NCBI GenBank assembly: GCA_018649665.1
Contig: JABIHL010000100.1
Location: 1-49,534, forward strand
Reading direction: 5' to 3'
Length of the DNA: 49,534 nucleotides
From: Chloroflexota bacterium
GTDB taxonomy: Bacteria; Chloroflexota; Dehalococcoidia; Lucifugimonadales; Lucifugimonadaceae
This document shows, piece by piece, positions 18,030-26,787 of this stretch. The notes beneath the pieces were generated by a model. The model was given only the letters and a program-made list of their open reading frames with translations, was not told where the DNA came from and ran no database searches. Within the stretch, counting starts at the first letter, position 1. Every line of letters begins with the position of its first letter. The position numbers and the translations under genes are program-made.

Positions 18030-18078
18030 TTAGATCAAAATCAATTTTCATTAATAGAAAAAATTCACGGAGAAAAAC

Positions 18079-19482
18079 ATGCTCGCAGCCGGTACCGCTA
18101 GAGTCGATATCACCCCACCAATAGGAATCGCTCACGCTGGATGGGGAGCGCAATCGCACGAAGGTGCTGAGGGTGTCGATATGCCACTCACGATCACCGC
18201 TTTAGTGATTGAACCCGACGGAAACACCAATCCAGCCGAACGCATCGCAATTCTCGATATCGACACTTGCATGCTGGCTCAGGGCTACGACCAAAATATT
18301 CGTGAAGCGGTTACCGAAGCGACCGGCATTCCAGCGGTGAATCAGCGGGTTTCTTACACCCACACTCATTCGGGTCCAATTGAAGGTCTTTCTTGGATCG
18401 TCAAGGGCGCTGAGATGGTCGAGCCGTGGTTCATTTCGATGGGGCCCGCATCGGCAAAAGCCGTCGAAGAAGCGATCACGAAAATCGTTCCTGTTCGATC
18501 TGACTCCGGCACAGGTCACTGCGAAATCAATATCAATCGACGTCCAGTGAGCCACGACGGAAACGTGTTTACGGGTCGTAACCCAAGCGGGTTCGTTGAC
18601 CACGAAGTGCTGGTAACCGCTATCGACGATCTCGACGGTAACCCGGTCGCCACCCTTGTGAACTACGCCTGTCACCCGACGATCATGGGCCCTGAGAACA
18701 AGCTAATAACTCCCGACTATCCCGGACCAGTTCGTGAAACGGTCGAGAGCGTAGTTGGCGGTACCTGCTTGTTCCTACAGGGAGCAGCAGGTAACCAGGG
18801 GCCTATCGACGGCTTTACCGGCGATCTTTCGGTGTACCGCAAGCTCGGCAAACAGTTAGGCATCGAAGCAGCCCGAGTGCGACTCACTATCGATCCTGTA
18901 CCAAGAGAAGAAAAGCTCGAAGAAATTCTTCCATCAGGTGCCGATCTCGGTATGTACACGTTCAAGCAGGCTGGCGAATCGGATGACACGCTAGGCTTGG
19001 TCGAAACGGCGGCTTCTCTGCCCATCAAAGAAATGCCGCCTGAATCCGAAGTTCAAGCGAATTTCGATCGAATCAGCGCCAATCTCGAAAGCGTTCGCAA
19101 GAGCGGAGGTTCGGTCGACGAAATCAAGAAGGCAGCATTCCCTGCCAAGCGCGAAACGCTGCTTCTTCGTCACACCCAAACGTTTGGTCAGGGCGGAAAC
19201 AAGCAGGAAATTCCAATTCAGGTAATCCGAATCGGTAACACAGCACTCGTAGCCATTCCGGTCGAGCCATTCGCCGAAATCGGCACCGCAGTGAAAGAAC
19301 GATCACCTGCCGATTGGACTCTGTTCTCGGGATATTCAAACGGTTACTACGGCTACCTCCCAATGGCGTACGCCTACCCAGAAGGCGGATACGAAGTTGG
19401 CCCAACGGCTCCGTTCGAAGCTGGTGCAGCCGAGCAGATGATCGAAGACTGCCTCGAAGCTATTCAAAAACTCTGGAACTAA
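18079..19482 (+). CDS. Neutral/alkaline ceramidase-like (PF04734-type) amidohydrolase
   Basis: A 467-residue protein with the N-terminal ceramidase signature: TARVDITPPIG at the start, then NQRVSYTHTHSGP (metal-binding His and the GP loop) and VNYACHPTIMGP, followed by LFLQGAAGNQGP. In neutral ceramidase these residues bind zinc and the catalytic Ser/His. Canonical ceramidases are about 650-750 residues, secreted, and end in an Ig-like domain; this one is shorter and has no signal peptide, so it is probably cytoplasmic and may cleave another amide. GGAG seven bases before the ATG is a good ribosome site. The next gene, mannonate dehydratase-like, is 56 bp downstream. Confidence 0.8.
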   Translation: MLAAGTARVDITPPIGIAHAGWGAQSHEGAEGVDMPLTITALVIEPDGNTNPAERIAILDIDTCMLAQGYDQNIREAVTEATGIPAVNQRVSYTHTHSGPIEGLSWIVKGAEMVEPWFISMGPASAKAVEEAITKIVPVRSDSGTGHCEININRRPVSHDGNVFTGRNPSGFVDHEVLVTAIDDLDGNPVATLVNYACHPTIMGPENKLITPDYPGPVRETVESVVGGTCLFLQGAAGNQGPIDGFTGDLSVYRKLGKQLGIEAARVRLTIDPVPREEKLEEILPSGADLGMYTFKQAGESDDTLGLVETAASLPIKEMPPESEVQANFDRISANLESVRKSGGSVDEIKKAAFPAKRETLLLRHTQTFGQGGNKQEIPIQVIRIGNTALVAIPVEPFAEIGTAVKERSPADWTLFSGYSNGYYGYLPMAYAYPEGGYEVGPTAPFEAGAAEQMIEDCLEAIQKLWN

Positions 19483-19538
19483 TCGGCAAATAGCCGGTGA
19501 TACTACCTACGACCACCTGACCTCTCGGAGAGAAGAAA

Positions 19539-20558
19539 ATGACCGACACACCAAATGGCCCTAAGATCGGAATTTCTGTCAGCAATTTTGATGATTCGAC
19601 TTTGCGGCGGGTTCGCCAGTTGGGCATCACCAACGTTCACTCAAGCGGTGGTGCCGGAAGTTCAAACTCGAATTTTGGTCGAGAGAATCAGTTACCGTGG
19701 ACCGATGAAACGCTCGGTGCCGATGTAAAAGCACTTGCTGCCCACGGAATAAAACTGGGCATCAAGATGATCACCGGCTTCCCGAACGCCATCTACGGCA
19801 GACCGGGTCGTGACGAAGATATCGAGAAGGTCATCGAATCGGTTAAGTGCGCTGGTAGGTTGGGAATACCGGTAGTCGAGTACAACTGGTACGCCCATCG
19901 AATTATCGAAGGCTATTCATACGTCGAGGGTCGTGGTGGATCCGAATATCACGCATTTGACTACCAGTCGATCAAAGATCTTCCACCCCTACCAGAAGAA
20001 GGCGCTCACACTGCTGACGCTATGTGGGACAACATCACCTATTTCCTGAAGGCAGTTATTCCGGCTGCTGAAGAAGCGGGCGTACGGATGGCTTTGCACC
20101 CGAACGACCCACCGGCACCGATTAGTCGTGGTTCTGAGCAGATCATGGGCAGCATCGATGGCTGGAAGAAACTGGCGAGCATCGTCGATAGTCCTGCAAA
20201 CGGCATCACGTTCGACTGTGGAGTGACTCGTGAGATGGGTGGCGATCCTGTCGAAGTGGCTCGCTATTTTGGCGATCTCGACCGTATCAACCACGTTCAC
20301 TGGCGCAACGTAATCACCGATATTCCAAGCGAGAAGTACACCGAGGTGTTCTTGGACGAGGGTGAAGTCGACATGCTTGCGGTGATGAAGGAGCTAGTGC
20401 GGCAAAAATACCCACGAATCGTCTACCCAGAGCACCCTCCTGTGATGGACCACGACAAAGAGTTCACTCATGACGGATTTGGCGCTGGCTACACCGGCTT
20501 CGCTTACACCGTTGGGTACGCACGGGCGACACTACAGGCGGCATTGGCAGACGCGTAG
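19539..20558 (+). CDS. Mannonate dehydratase-like (UxuA family)
   Basis: A 339-residue xylose-isomerase-like TIM barrel. VVEYNWYAHRIIEGY, RMALHPNDPPAP, FDCGVTREMG and INHVHWRNV match the UxuA pattern of metal-binding His, Cys and Asp positions. UxuA converts D-mannonate to 2-keto-3-deoxy-D-gluconate. GGAGAG sits eight bases before ATG. Together with two enolase-type dehydratases in the window it points to several sugar acids entering 2-keto-3-deoxy acid pathways. UxuA proteins are usually 350-400 residues, so this one is on the short side but has the key motifs. Confidence 0.85.
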   Translation: MTDTPNGPKIGISVSNFDDSTLRRVRQLGITNVHSSGGAGSSNSNFGRENQLPWTDETLGADVKALAAHGIKLGIKMITGFPNAIYGRPGRDEDIEKVIESVKCAGRLGIPVVEYNWYAHRIIEGYSYVEGRGGSEYHAFDYQSIKDLPPLPEEGAHTADAMWDNITYFLKAVIPAAEEAGVRMALHPNDPPAPISRGSEQIMGSIDGWKKLASIVDSPANGITFDCGVTREMGGDPVEVARYFGDLDRINHVHWRNVITDIPSEKYTEVFLDEGEVDMLAVMKELVRQKYPRIVYPEHPPVMDHDKEFTHDGFGAGYTGFAYTVGYARATLQAALADA

Positions 20559-20647
20559 CCACATTTGTCGATGTTCACCTGGGGCGGTAATATCTGCCTA
20601 TTCTCGACACTGACCCAATCTTTCAATCCATCTTCTAGAGAGAAATT

Positions 20648-21037
20648 ATGTACAAGCTCAATCACATTCACATGAAGTCGAACGATCCTGAAAAGGCTGC
20701 TCAATGGTGGGTCGACAATTTCGGATTCAAGATCGTTGGAGACTCAACTAGAGACACCGGCGACCGATTCATCAAGTGCCAGTCGGACAACGGTGTTCCT
20801 GTGAACATCTCAGGTCCTCTCGATGGTCAAACACTTCCAGAAAGCGATTCAGGTCCGAATCTTGGACTTGAGCATTTTGGGTTCGACGTTGATGACATCG
20901 ATGCTGAAATTGAGCGACTCGCAGCTGTGGGTGCGCCTTTGGTAGACGGACCCAACGAGCTTCCAGACGGCACGCGTTTTTGCTGGGTTGCCGCTCCCGA
21001 CAACGTACGAGTAGAACTGATCCAGTGGCCTAGTTAG
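20648..21037 (+). CDS. VOC/glyoxalase superfamily protein
   Basis: A 129-residue protein with a two-module vicinal oxygen chelate fold: LNHIHMKSNDPEKAAQWWVDNFGF at the start (first metal His) and LGLEHFGFDVDDIDAEIERL in the second half (second metal His), then VELIQWPS with a Glu ligand. Function in the family ranges from dioxygenases to isomerases and lactoylglutathione lyase, so none is assigned. GAGAG lies upstream of the ATG. It is the last gene of the plus-strand run and converges with the Gfo/Idh gene only two bases away. Both genes end in AGT-TAG, creating a mirror sequence at the junction. Confidence 0.85.
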   Translation: MYKLNHIHMKSNDPEKAAQWWVDNFGFKIVGDSTRDTGDRFIKCQSDNGVPVNISGPLDGQTLPESDSGPNLGLEHFGFDVDDIDAEIERLAAVGAPLVDGPNELPDGTRFCWVAAPDNVRVELIQWPS

Positions 21038-21039
21038 GG

Positions 21040-22170
21040 CTAACTGTTATCGGTGTCGGCTCCGAGGTTTTCGCCGCGGAGTCGGCTAGCTCGAATGTCG
21101 TGCTTGCCGGGGTATCGAACTGGCAAGTGACCATCCTCGATCATCAGATCGAGAGGATTCGCCATCGTCTTCATCGGCATCTGAACCTGGGTGTGCAGTC
21201 GCGCCGATTCGTACACAGCGTGCACCATTTCTAGCGCCTTGTAGCCATTCTCGCCATTGCCTCGGTGATAGTCAGATCGACCCGAAGCCCAATCAGCAAG
21301 CTCACGTGCCTGCCCTGCTCCACCCTCGACCCATTCAAAGCGATCGGCTCCGTACTTGAAGAACTCGCCATCGGGCTTGTGGTGAGCCCAGCCGCCTGAC
21401 TTTGCATTCATCAAATACAAATCGTCGGTGGTCATTTCGATCATGCCCTCAGATCCGTAAATCCGCGCGCCCTGCCAACGAACCGGAGTCAGATCAGAAA
21501 CGATCATCGCTTGAGCATCGTTCTCAAATCCGAAGACTGCCAACGCCTTATCTTCGATCTGAGTCGAACGCTCCCAGTGATCGGTTTCTCGTTCAACGTT
21601 ACCCATCACCCACGTGCACTCAACATCGCCAAGCAAGTAGCGGAACATATCGGTTTGGTGCGAGGCGTAGTTTGGAAGACCGTCACCGGCAACACTCGTG
21701 ATGAGTCGAACATCGCCGATCTCGCCATCTTCGATCATCTGCTTGGCGAGTGTGTAGGCGGGCAGGAATCGACGTTGATGCCCGATGACCAACTTCACGT
21801 TGTTTCGCTTGCAGACCATCAGCATCTCGGCTGCCGCTGCCAAACTATCGGCCATTGGCTTCTCGCAAAGAATCGCCTTCACGCCACCGGCAGCCGCCGC
21901 AGCGACTGTCATAGGAGCGTGACCGCTGTGCCACACACCAATCGAAACTACATCGGGTTTGGCGACCTGAAGCATTTCTCGGAAATCGGTGAAGTGTTGA
22001 GCTTTGTAATCATCATGTTCACTAAAGACTTCGTCGTACTCGTTCATCACTTCTTGGCTAAGATCTGCCAATCCGACGATTTCATACTGCCCACTGTTCA
22101 GATAACCCTTCGAGTGGTTCTGCGTCATTCCACCGCTACCGATTACACCAACGCGAAGTTTGTCTGCCAA
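21040..22170 (-). CDS. Gfo/Idh/MocA-family NAD(P)-dependent oxidoreductase
   Basis: A 376-residue protein with the N-terminal Rossmann motif VGVIGSGGMTQNHSKGY, the family signature CEKPMADSLAAAAEM around residue 105, and a C-terminal alpha/beta domain. These enzymes oxidise or reduce sugars, inositols and related polyols. The start is TTG at 22170, supported by GGAG nine bases upstream. A 13-bp inverted repeat lies in the divergent region to the FAH-like gene. The likely job is oxidation of a sugar or sugar acid in the surrounding catabolic set. Confidence 0.9.
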   Translation of the reverse strand: MADKLRVGVIGSGGMTQNHSKGYLNSGQYEIVGLADLSQEVMNEYDEVFSEHDDYKAQHFTDFREMLQVAKPDVVSIGVWHSGHAPMTVAAAAAGGVKAILCEKPMADSLAAAAEMLMVCKRNNVKLVIGHQRRFLPAYTLAKQMIEDGEIGDVRLITSVAGDGLPNYASHQTDMFRYLLGDVECTWVMGNVERETDHWERSTQIEDKALAVFGFENDAQAMIVSDLTPVRWQGARIYGSEGMIEMTTDDLYLMNAKSGGWAHHKPDGEFFKYGADRFEWVEGGAGQARELADWASGRSDYHRGNGENGYKALEMVHAVYESARLHTQVQMPMKTMANPLDLMIEDGHLPVRYPGKHDIRASRLRGENLGADTDNS

Positions 22171-22249
22171 TTTTCCAGCTCCGTGACTACATATTCCAAA
22201 TAACTCGGCAGAGTGTACAGGTGGAATCGGAGCACGGAGCTATCGAACA

Positions 22250-22262
22250 CTGTGTGACACAG
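22250..22262. promoter_or_regulatory. CTGTGT-G-ACACAG inverted repeat in a divergent promoter
   Basis: A perfect 6+1+6 inverted repeat about 80 bp from the Gfo/Idh start and 130 bp from the FAH-like start. Its size and symmetry suit a dimeric repressor, for example of the GntR type. No regulator gene is adjacent. Confidence 0.35.
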
Positions 22263-22391
22263 CATCCGCACATCTCATAGCGTTTGCACGGTGATCTTTG
22301 TAAATTCTTCTGATAGGTTGCCTCTCGACATCGATTACGAAACTACGGCGGCATCAAGCGAATGTTGCCAGTAAAAACTGTGGAGTTCGAA

Positions 22392-23312
22392 ATGAAACTG
22401 CTTTTCTTCAACGATTTTCAACTAGGCGTCCTAAAAGGCGATAACGTGGTCGACGTTTCGGCCGCTGTTTCCGATATCGAACACAACGAACCCCAGCAGT
22501 TGATCAACGGTGTCATCGCCAACTTCGATCGCTATCGCGGCAAACTTGAAGCAGCGGTTGCTGCTTCCGATGGCGTGCCGGTGTCCGGTGTTCGGGTACG
22601 ACCGCCACTTCCAAAGCCCACGAATATCGATTGCATGGCAGTGAACTACATGGAAGACGGCACTCGGGATGAACCGGCCGAGATCAACGCATTCCAGAAA
22701 TCGGCGTACGCAATCATTGGTCCCGGCGACACTATGATCCTCCCCGATGCACCAGCAACAGTTTTCGAGGGTGAAGCCGAGATGGCGTTGGTTATCGGCA
22801 AGCAGGCTACCAACGTTCCTGCTTCTGAAGCTTTTGACTATATTTTCGGCTACACGAACTTCATCGATGGCTCGGCGCGTGGACTTCCCGGCGCCAACGT
22901 TTTTCACGCGATGAAGTCACGCGATACGTTCGCTCCAATTGGGCCGTACATCGTTACTGCTGACGAGATCGCCGACCCGCAGAATCTACAAGTTCAGCTG
23001 TGGAACAATGGCGTTCTGAAACAGAATTTCAATACTGACGATATGGGGCACAAGATCGCTCGTTGTATCGAATTCATCACTTCGATTCACACTCTGGAAC
23101 CGGGGGATATTCTCGCTACGGGAACCAACCACCGAGGTTTGAATCCGTTCCAGGATGGCGATGTGATCGAGCTTGAAGTCGAAGGACTTGGACGCCTGAG
23201 CTTCAACATCAAAGACGACCTAAAGCGTAGTTGGCCACGAGAGACTCATCTCGAACGAGAAGAAAAGGGACTCCCGGGATCGCCCGATCAGGAATCAGGG
23301 AAGTATTCGTAG
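22392..23312 (+). CDS. Fumarylacetoacetate hydrolase-family protein
   Basis: About 306 residues from MKLLFFNDFQLGVLKG, the usual N-terminal strand; GGAG lies six bases before this ATG, so I prefer it to the 22362 start. Metal ligands are visible in FEGEAEMALVIG (two Glu) and in YTNFIDGSARG (Asp), with HAMKSRDTFAPIGPYIV following as in FAH-type hydrolases. The family cleaves C-C bonds in acylpyruvates and diketo-deoxy acids. One member hydrolyses 2,4-diketo-3-deoxyrhamnonate in the non-phosphorylative rhamnose route, which would pair with the rhamnonate-dehydratase-like gene in this window. That link is inference. Confidence 0.88.
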   Translation: MKLLFFNDFQLGVLKGDNVVDVSAAVSDIEHNEPQQLINGVIANFDRYRGKLEAAVAASDGVPVSGVRVRPPLPKPTNIDCMAVNYMEDGTRDEPAEINAFQKSAYAIIGPGDTMILPDAPATVFEGEAEMALVIGKQATNVPASEAFDYIFGYTNFIDGSARGLPGANVFHAMKSRDTFAPIGPYIVTADEIADPQNLQVQLWNNGVLKQNFNTDDMGHKIARCIEFITSIHTLEPGDILATGTNHRGLNPFQDGDVIELEVEGLGRLSFNIKDDLKRSWPRETHLEREEKGLPGSPDQESGKYS

Positions 23313-23358
23313 GTACGACTGTCAGATGAATGTCGAACTTTGCACAAAGTATCCAGCA

Positions 23359-24981
23359 CTAGTCCTCAGGGATAGCGCCGATGCTTAGTGCAAAGTTGTC
23401 CCAGTAGGGCTGTTGATCGATTCGAGCGTCGATGACCGTTGCTTTGTCAGCGGTCATTGCTGCGGCGATGGCTGCTTCAAATTCTTCAGGCGTGTTTGCC
23501 ACAACACCGTTTAGGCCCGCCGCTCTACCCACTGCAGCGAAATCGACCGGTGTGATGTCGAGACCAAATTTTGGAAGTCCTCGCGAAACTTGGCGTGACT
23601 TCATAGTGCCCAATGCCCTGTCGTTCACGATGACCAACGGCATGGCAACGTGCATTCGAGCGAATACTTCGAACTCGCCCAAACGCATGAGAGTCGACCC
23701 ATCAGCTCCAATTCCGATCATCGGAACGTCAGGATTCGCCATCTTCGCGCCGAGCGCAGCCGGGATCATTAGTCCCATCGTTCGCCCACCAGATGTGCCC
23801 AAGAAGTTGCCGAACGTATCGAACTCCCAGAGGTGTTCAAGCATTCGAACAAAAGCACCAGTTTCAGAGATCACTACACCATCGCCGGGCAATGATTCAC
23901 GACAGCTTGCTACGATGTCCTGAATCGCAAATTTGGCATCTGCGGGACGTTCAAAGTAGCTTTGAATGATGTTCTGCTTGGCGAGATCTATTTCTTCAAT
24001 AGAAACCCCGGTGCCACCTGCACTGCGTAGGGCATTTAGCGATTCCTTCAACGATCCATCAACACGAACCTCAGGGTTTGGAACCGTCGTTCGGTACTCA
24101 GGACGTGACACCAGTTCGATCGCTGGCATTTTGAAATCCCATGGTGCGTGCGTCATCAACGAATCAGCACCAACGAGAATCGCTAGATCACATAGCTCCT
24201 GAAGTTCGCCTTCGATCGTGTGCGGAACGTAGTTACCGGTCATCACTCCTGCGAATCGTGGGTGCGATTCTGGAAACACCCCCCGGGCGTCCATATTCAC
24301 CTGCACGGCCCCACCGATAGCTTCGACGAACGCCATAAGCTCCGCAGTTGCGCCTGTAGTCGCCACATCGGCTCCGGCGATAACCATTGGGTGATTGGCT
24401 GAACTAATCAGCTTCTTCGCCTTTTCGAGCGAACTAGCGTCTGGCGAAGATTCCTCGTAGCCAACTGGAGCAGACTGAAGTTCGCCAACATCACCATCAT
24501 CGAAGTTCGATGGATAGTCGATTACGACGGGACCACGTCGACCGTCAGTAGCTAACGCATTAGCGTCACGCAGCGTGTCTTTGGCGGTAGATCGTTCCAA
24601 AGTGCTAAACGATTTCGTAATTCCACCAAACATCGCTCCGTGATCGGTTACTTGGACAAGATCGGTATCGGAGTCGGTCGGACCAGCTTCGAACGCACAT
24701 ACAACTGGCAACCTCTCGAAGAATGCGTTCGCCACACCTCCGAGCATGTTTCCAGCACCAACACCCTTCACGCCGATAGCCAGTCCTGCTGTTCCGAGTC
24801 CAGCGCCGTAGTAGGCAGCTGCAATTGCAGCCGACGACTCGTGGGCGACGTGAACAAACTCGACTCCTGCTTTGCGCCCTGCTTCCATCGCATCCATCGG
24901 AAAGCCCGAGCCCGGCAGGCCAAAAACGTGTTTGATGCCCCGGCTGGCGGCATCTTGCATAAGTAGATCGGCGAATTTCAT
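23359..24981 (-). CDS. ThDP-dependent enzyme, acetolactate synthase-like (paralog 2, divergent)
   Basis: About 540 residues from MKFADLLMQDAASRGIKHVFG, the canonical N-terminus; the ORF track starts 40 residues earlier without homology. The catalytic-type Glu is in VHVAHESSAAIAAAYYG. The ThDP motif in the C-terminal domain reads GIGADGSTLMRLGEFEV and ends at VIVNDRALG, so the usual GDG is GADG and the final NN is ND. This paralog is clearly more distant from the other two. The nitroreductase gene is divergent, with 154 bp between starts. Confidence 0.85.
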   Translation of the reverse strand: MKFADLLMQDAASRGIKHVFGLPGSGFPMDAMEAGRKAGVEFVHVAHESSAAIAAAYYGAGLGTAGLAIGVKGVGAGNMLGGVANAFFERLPVVCAFEAGPTDSDTDLVQVTDHGAMFGGITKSFSTLERSTAKDTLRDANALATDGRRGPVVIDYPSNFDDGDVGELQSAPVGYEESSPDASSLEKAKKLISSANHPMVIAGADVATTGATAELMAFVEAIGGAVQVNMDARGVFPESHPRFAGVMTGNYVPHTIEGELQELCDLAILVGADSLMTHAPWDFKMPAIELVSRPEYRTTVPNPEVRVDGSLKESLNALRSAGGTGVSIEEIDLAKQNIIQSYFERPADAKFAIQDIVASCRESLPGDGVVISETGAFVRMLEHLWEFDTFGNFLGTSGGRTMGLMIPAALGAKMANPDVPMIGIGADGSTLMRLGEFEVFARMHVAMPLVIVNDRALGTMKSRQVSRGLPKFGLDITPVDFAAVGRAAGLNGVVANTPEEFEAAIAAAMTADKATVIDARIDQQPYWDNFALSIGAIPED

Positions 24982-25135
24982 TTTTGTTGCTCGGGTGATT
25001 ACTAGAGTCAGTGGGCGATTTTCGAAAGCGGATGAATCGTACCAACTGCACGAGGTGCATGGGTGTACCATCTCGCTCGTTGTGCGCCTACGAATTAGCA
25101 CGACCTCTATTTCGCCCCAGCAGATCTGATTTCAC

Positions 25136-25750
25136 ATGTCACCAGAAGAACAAAATCTTTCATACGTCATCCATCACACACGAGCGATGCGCAGGCTCAA
25201 GTCCGACCCGGTGCCAGAGAAGCTGTTGCTGGAATTGATCGACGCTGCGAATCAGGGGCCAACTGGTAGCAACAAGCAAAACGCCAGCTGGATTATTGTT
25301 CGAGACGCTGAGCAGAAGAAGAAGCTTGGCGAACTAAACCGTATTGCGGTGAACGGATATATCGATGGTGTTGATTCTTCGGCTCCCGAACGCGCCGGTA
25401 TCGTCAAAGCGGTGAAGTGGCAGCGTGATCATTTCGATGAAATTCCGGCGATCCTAATTCCATGCCTGAGTTTCGATTCACTACCCGCAGATAACTGGCG
25501 CACTGGTGCTGGAGCTGGTGGGTCGATTTGGCCAGCAGTTCAAAATGTCTTGCTAACGGCTCGCTCTCTAGGCCTAGGAGCAGCACTTACAACGCTTGGA
25601 CTCTCGAATCGACCAGCCGCCAAAGAGGTCCTAGGTCTGCCTGAATTGGTTGAACCATTCGCCATCATTCCGGTGGGCTACCCAACAGGAAAGTTTGGTC
25701 CAGTAAGCCGGCGTCCGTTGGACGACGTAGTGCACTTTGACCGCTGGTAA
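25136..25750 (+). CDS. Nitroreductase-family FMN oxidoreductase
   Basis: A 204-residue protein with HHTRAMRRLKSDPVP at the N-terminus (the RSxRxF-like FMN phosphate site), AANQGPTGSNKQNASWIIV, and AVQNVLLTARSLGLGAALTT, the conserved helix of the family, followed by IIPVGYPTGKFGP. It would use FMN and NAD(P)H or F420H2 to reduce nitro groups, enones or quinones in the cytoplasm. It converges on the LLM oxidoreductase gene with 20 bp between stops. Confidence 0.88.
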   Translation: MSPEEQNLSYVIHHTRAMRRLKSDPVPEKLLLELIDAANQGPTGSNKQNASWIIVRDAEQKKKLGELNRIAVNGYIDGVDSSAPERAGIVKAVKWQRDHFDEIPAILIPCLSFDSLPADNWRTGAGAGGSIWPAVQNVLLTARSLGLGAALTTLGLSNRPAAKEVLGLPELVEPFAIIPVGYPTGKFGPVSRRPLDDVVHFDRW

Positions 25751-25770
25751 CGATTGAAATATGACAGGGT

Positions 25771-26787
25771 TCAGATCTGTAGGACGCGCTGAATCAAGTC
25801 GATAAGTCGATCTTCATTGGCAGGATCGTCAGCCGTATCTATGGACACTCGATCTGCGAATCCTTGCCGACGTTCAATCTCGCCAGGCAACGAATCGTAT
25901 GTGCCTGAAATGGCAAATTCTTTCACCACATCGAGAGCGACAGCATCGGGCATTTCACCCCAGCGATCTGTCACTGACATTTCGTGAAGTTTTTGGCCGA
26001 GTTCTTCCTGACCGTGAACTTCGAACACCTTCTGATACGTGCGGGTTGAACCGTAGAACGCTACTCGCTGGCGAAGCTTCAGCAACTTCTGCTCAAGCTC
26101 ACTATCAGAATCAGCCAGCGCCATCATCCCACCAGCAGCGATTTCGATATCAGCAACATCACGACCAGCCTGTTCAGCACCCTTCGCTAAATTAGGAAGA
26201 GTCACTTCTCGAACGAATTTTTCAGTGGTGAATGAGTGTGGCAATAAGCCATCGGCGACACGACCTGCAACACGAGTCATTGCCGGATTAACGGCAGCTA
26301 AAAATATCTTTGGGAACGGGACGTCGATTGGTCCAGCGTTGAAGGCAGGTGGGCATAGCGTGAACTGGTAGTGATCACCTTCGAACGGGTTCAATTTGCC
26401 CGTCTGAAACGTCTGCCAAACAGCTCGCATCATCTGAACGTACTCTTCCATTCGAGCCGCTGGTGACACCCATTCGCCAGTGCTAAACCGTCGTTCGTTG
26501 TGGCCCTTTACTTGCGATCCGAGGCCAATGGAAATTCGCCCGCCAGTCATCCGCTGAAGTTCCCAAGCCATCTGAGCCGTCACGAACGGCGAGCGAGGAA
26601 AAGCGATCATCACCGACATTCCGATTTCGGCGCGGGTAGAAGCGTGCGCGGCTAGTGTCCAACGGGTAGTTGCTTCGTACTTGAGTTCGCCGGTGGTCAG
26701 TACGTCATATCCCAAGCGTTCCAATCGAGCTATTTCACCCGGAACCGCTTCGAGGACATCTTCGCCGTACCTACCGACTACTTTCAT
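25771..26787 (-). CDS. LLM-class flavin/F420-dependent oxidoreductase
   Basis: A 338-residue luciferase-like TIM barrel: LERLGYDVLTTGEL at the N-terminus, IGMSVMIAFPRSPFVTAQMAWELQ, GGRISIGLGSQVKGHNERRF and later PFPKIFLAAVNPAMTRVAGRVADGLLPH. These are hallmarks of the F420-dependent branch of LLM oxidoreductases. The ATG overlaps the stop of the cytidylyltransferase gene (ATGA, 26784-26787), so it is the last cistron of a LicD-cytidylyltransferase-LLM operon. Its substrate is unknown. The tight coupling makes a shared pathway more likely than the generic catabolic role usually assumed for this family. Confidence 0.9.
   Translation of the reverse strand: MKVVGRYGEDVLEAVPGEIARLERLGYDVLTTGELKYEATTRWTLAAHASTRAEIGMSVMIAFPRSPFVTAQMAWELQRMTGGRISIGLGSQVKGHNERRFSTGEWVSPAARMEEYVQMMRAVWQTFQTGKLNPFEGDHYQFTLCPPAFNAGPIDVPFPKIFLAAVNPAMTRVAGRVADGLLPHSFTTEKFVREVTLPNLAKGAEQAGRDVADIEIAAGGMMALADSDSELEQKLLKLRQRVAFYGSTRTYQKVFEVHGQEELGQKLHEMSVTDRWGEMPDAVALDVVKEFAISGTYDSLPGEIERRQGFADRVSIDTADDPANEDRLIDLIQRVLQI

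Noticed and set aside
21032-21045. AGTTAG-GG-CTAACT at a convergent junction as an operator or terminator
   Set aside because: Both proteins end in Ser-stop (AGT TAG), which creates the mirror sequence automatically; the 2-base loop cannot form a hairpin.
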